Shown: positions 63,644 through 64,000 of the stretch, piece by piece
Layout of the letters: every line of letters begins with the position of its first letter
Numbering within the stretch: the first letter of the stretch is position 1
Origin: Palsa-504 sp963744575
GTDB taxonomy: Bacteria; Actinomycetota; Actinomycetes; Streptosporangiales; Streptosporangiaceae
Length of the DNA: 64,000 nucleotides
Assembly: GCA_963744575.1 (NCBI GenBank)
Contig: CAVUUF010000025.1
Location: 62,001-126,000 of the forward strand
Reading direction: 5' to 3'
Made by a program: the position numbers and the translations under genes
The notes under the pieces: generated by a model
Seen by the model: only the letters and a program-made list of their open reading frames with translations
What the model was told of the DNA's origin: nothing
The model's database searches: none

Positions 63644-63754
63644 GACACGAAATGTACTGACTTGGCTGCGCCGCACAAACCATCGCCACGGCCCTGAACC
63701 CCGCGCCTATCCTTGGTGTGGCAGCAGGAAGATCTTTTTCCCGAACGGAGTGGG

Positions 63755-64000
63755 GTGTCAGCTTCCCCGACCGCACCAGATCCGGCGGGTCCGGCCGGAT
63801 CAGCCGGATCCGCGGAACCGCTGCCGCTTGCCCTGGCCCGCGGTCGCCGGGCGGCGGGCAAGCCGCCGCGGCACCTGGCTGACCTGCCTTCGGCCGAACG
63901 TCGTGCGGCAGTAGCCGACCTCGGCCAGCCGCCGTTCCGGGCCAGCCAGCTGTCCAGGCACTTCTTCGGCCGGTACACCGACCGGCCGGAGGAGATGAGC
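63755..64000 (+). CDS. rlmN: 23S rRNA (adenine(2503)-C(2))/tRNA methyltransferase, N-terminal fragment
   Basis: The gene runs off the window. GTG at 63755 (GGAG four bases upstream) opens a frame that reads through to the end; after a Pro/Ala/Gly-rich start the RlmN N-terminal domain appears as PPRHLADLPSAERRAAVADL and PFRASQLSRHFFGRYTD. The radical-SAM core lies outside. In actinobacteria rlmN follows cdsA, which supports the call. Confidence 0.88.
   Translation, partial: MSASPTAPDPAGPAGSAGSAEPLPLALARGRRAAGKPPRHLADLPSAERRAAVADLGQPPFRASQLSRHFFGRYTDRPEEMS

Overview
The window is high-GC DNA with GTG and TTG starts, very dense genes and almost complete housekeeping synteny with Actinomycetes (Streptomyces/Streptosporangiales type). 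Markers are NdgR-leuCD, a cofactor F420 gene (cofC), KhpA beside RpsP, DUF2469 after rnhB, and the two-domain order smc-ftsY-glnB-glnD-ffh. I cannot fix the genus. No rRNA, tRNA, CRISPR array, prophage or plasmid functions were found.

Layout. 0-9.6 kb: the 3' end of a DAHP synthase gene, convergent with trpB2; the three-gene proton-translocating transhydrogenase operon (pntAA-pntAB-pntB); ndgR divergent from leuC-leuD; a repeat-bearing spacer; an HU gene; D-Ala-D-Ala ligase. 9.6-15 kb: trans-sulfuration enzyme, gpsA, plsC (leftward), cofC, a stand-alone Lrp/AsnC ligand-binding domain, thiL and rpmB. 15-32 kb: recG, rsmD, coaD, DUF177, rpmF, rnc, mutM, a small coiled-coil protein, smc, ftsY, glnB, glnD, ffh. 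32-40 kb: an ATP-dependent DNA ligase, a complete branched-chain amino-acid-type ABC importer (livK, livG, livF, livH, livM order on the minus strand), a decayed IS200/IS605-type end and a GntR/FCD regulator. 40-50 kb: rpsP-khpA-rimM-trmD-rplS-lepB-lepB-rnhB-DUF2469, then a HAD phosphatase/GH65 phosphorylase pair. 50-58 kb: yraN-comM-dprA, an uncharacterised actinobacterial gene, xerC-like recombinase, and an ISKra4-type element. 58-64 kb: rpsB-tsf-pyrH-frr-cdsA, a Sufu-domain gene on the other strand, and the start of rlmN.

Three features stand out. First, five conserved genes (leuC, the trans-sulfuration enzyme, DNA ligase, rplS, and the 53.7-kb hypothetical) are each interrupted by exactly one single-base shift while the rest of the frame is intact; base errors in the assembly are the simplest reading, but rplS has a UUC-UGA-C shift site that resembles the prfB layout. 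Second, short tandem repeats and low-complexity insertions are spread through housekeeping genes (PntAA, RecG, RsmD, CoaD, DUF177, SMC hinge, FtsY 3' end, Ffh, RpsP, RpsB, XerC, CdsA). Third, mobile DNA is limited to an N-truncated ISKra4-like transposase with recognisable ends, a related repeat cluster far away at 7.6 kb, and an orphan IS605/TnpB-type right end that still looks like an omega-RNA 3' scaffold.

Functionally the window couples translation (L28, L32, S16, L19, S2, EF-Ts, RRF, TrmD, RimM, RlmN), secretion and membrane biogenesis (Ffh, FtsY, two signal peptidases I, CdsA, PlsC, GpsA), chromosome maintenance (SMC, RecG, MutM, RNase HII, DprA, ComM, XerC-like, HU) and nitrogen/amino-acid regulation (NdgR, PII, GlnD, Lrp-like). 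I did not find convincing evidence for a wholly new multi-gene system; the best leads are listed as findings.
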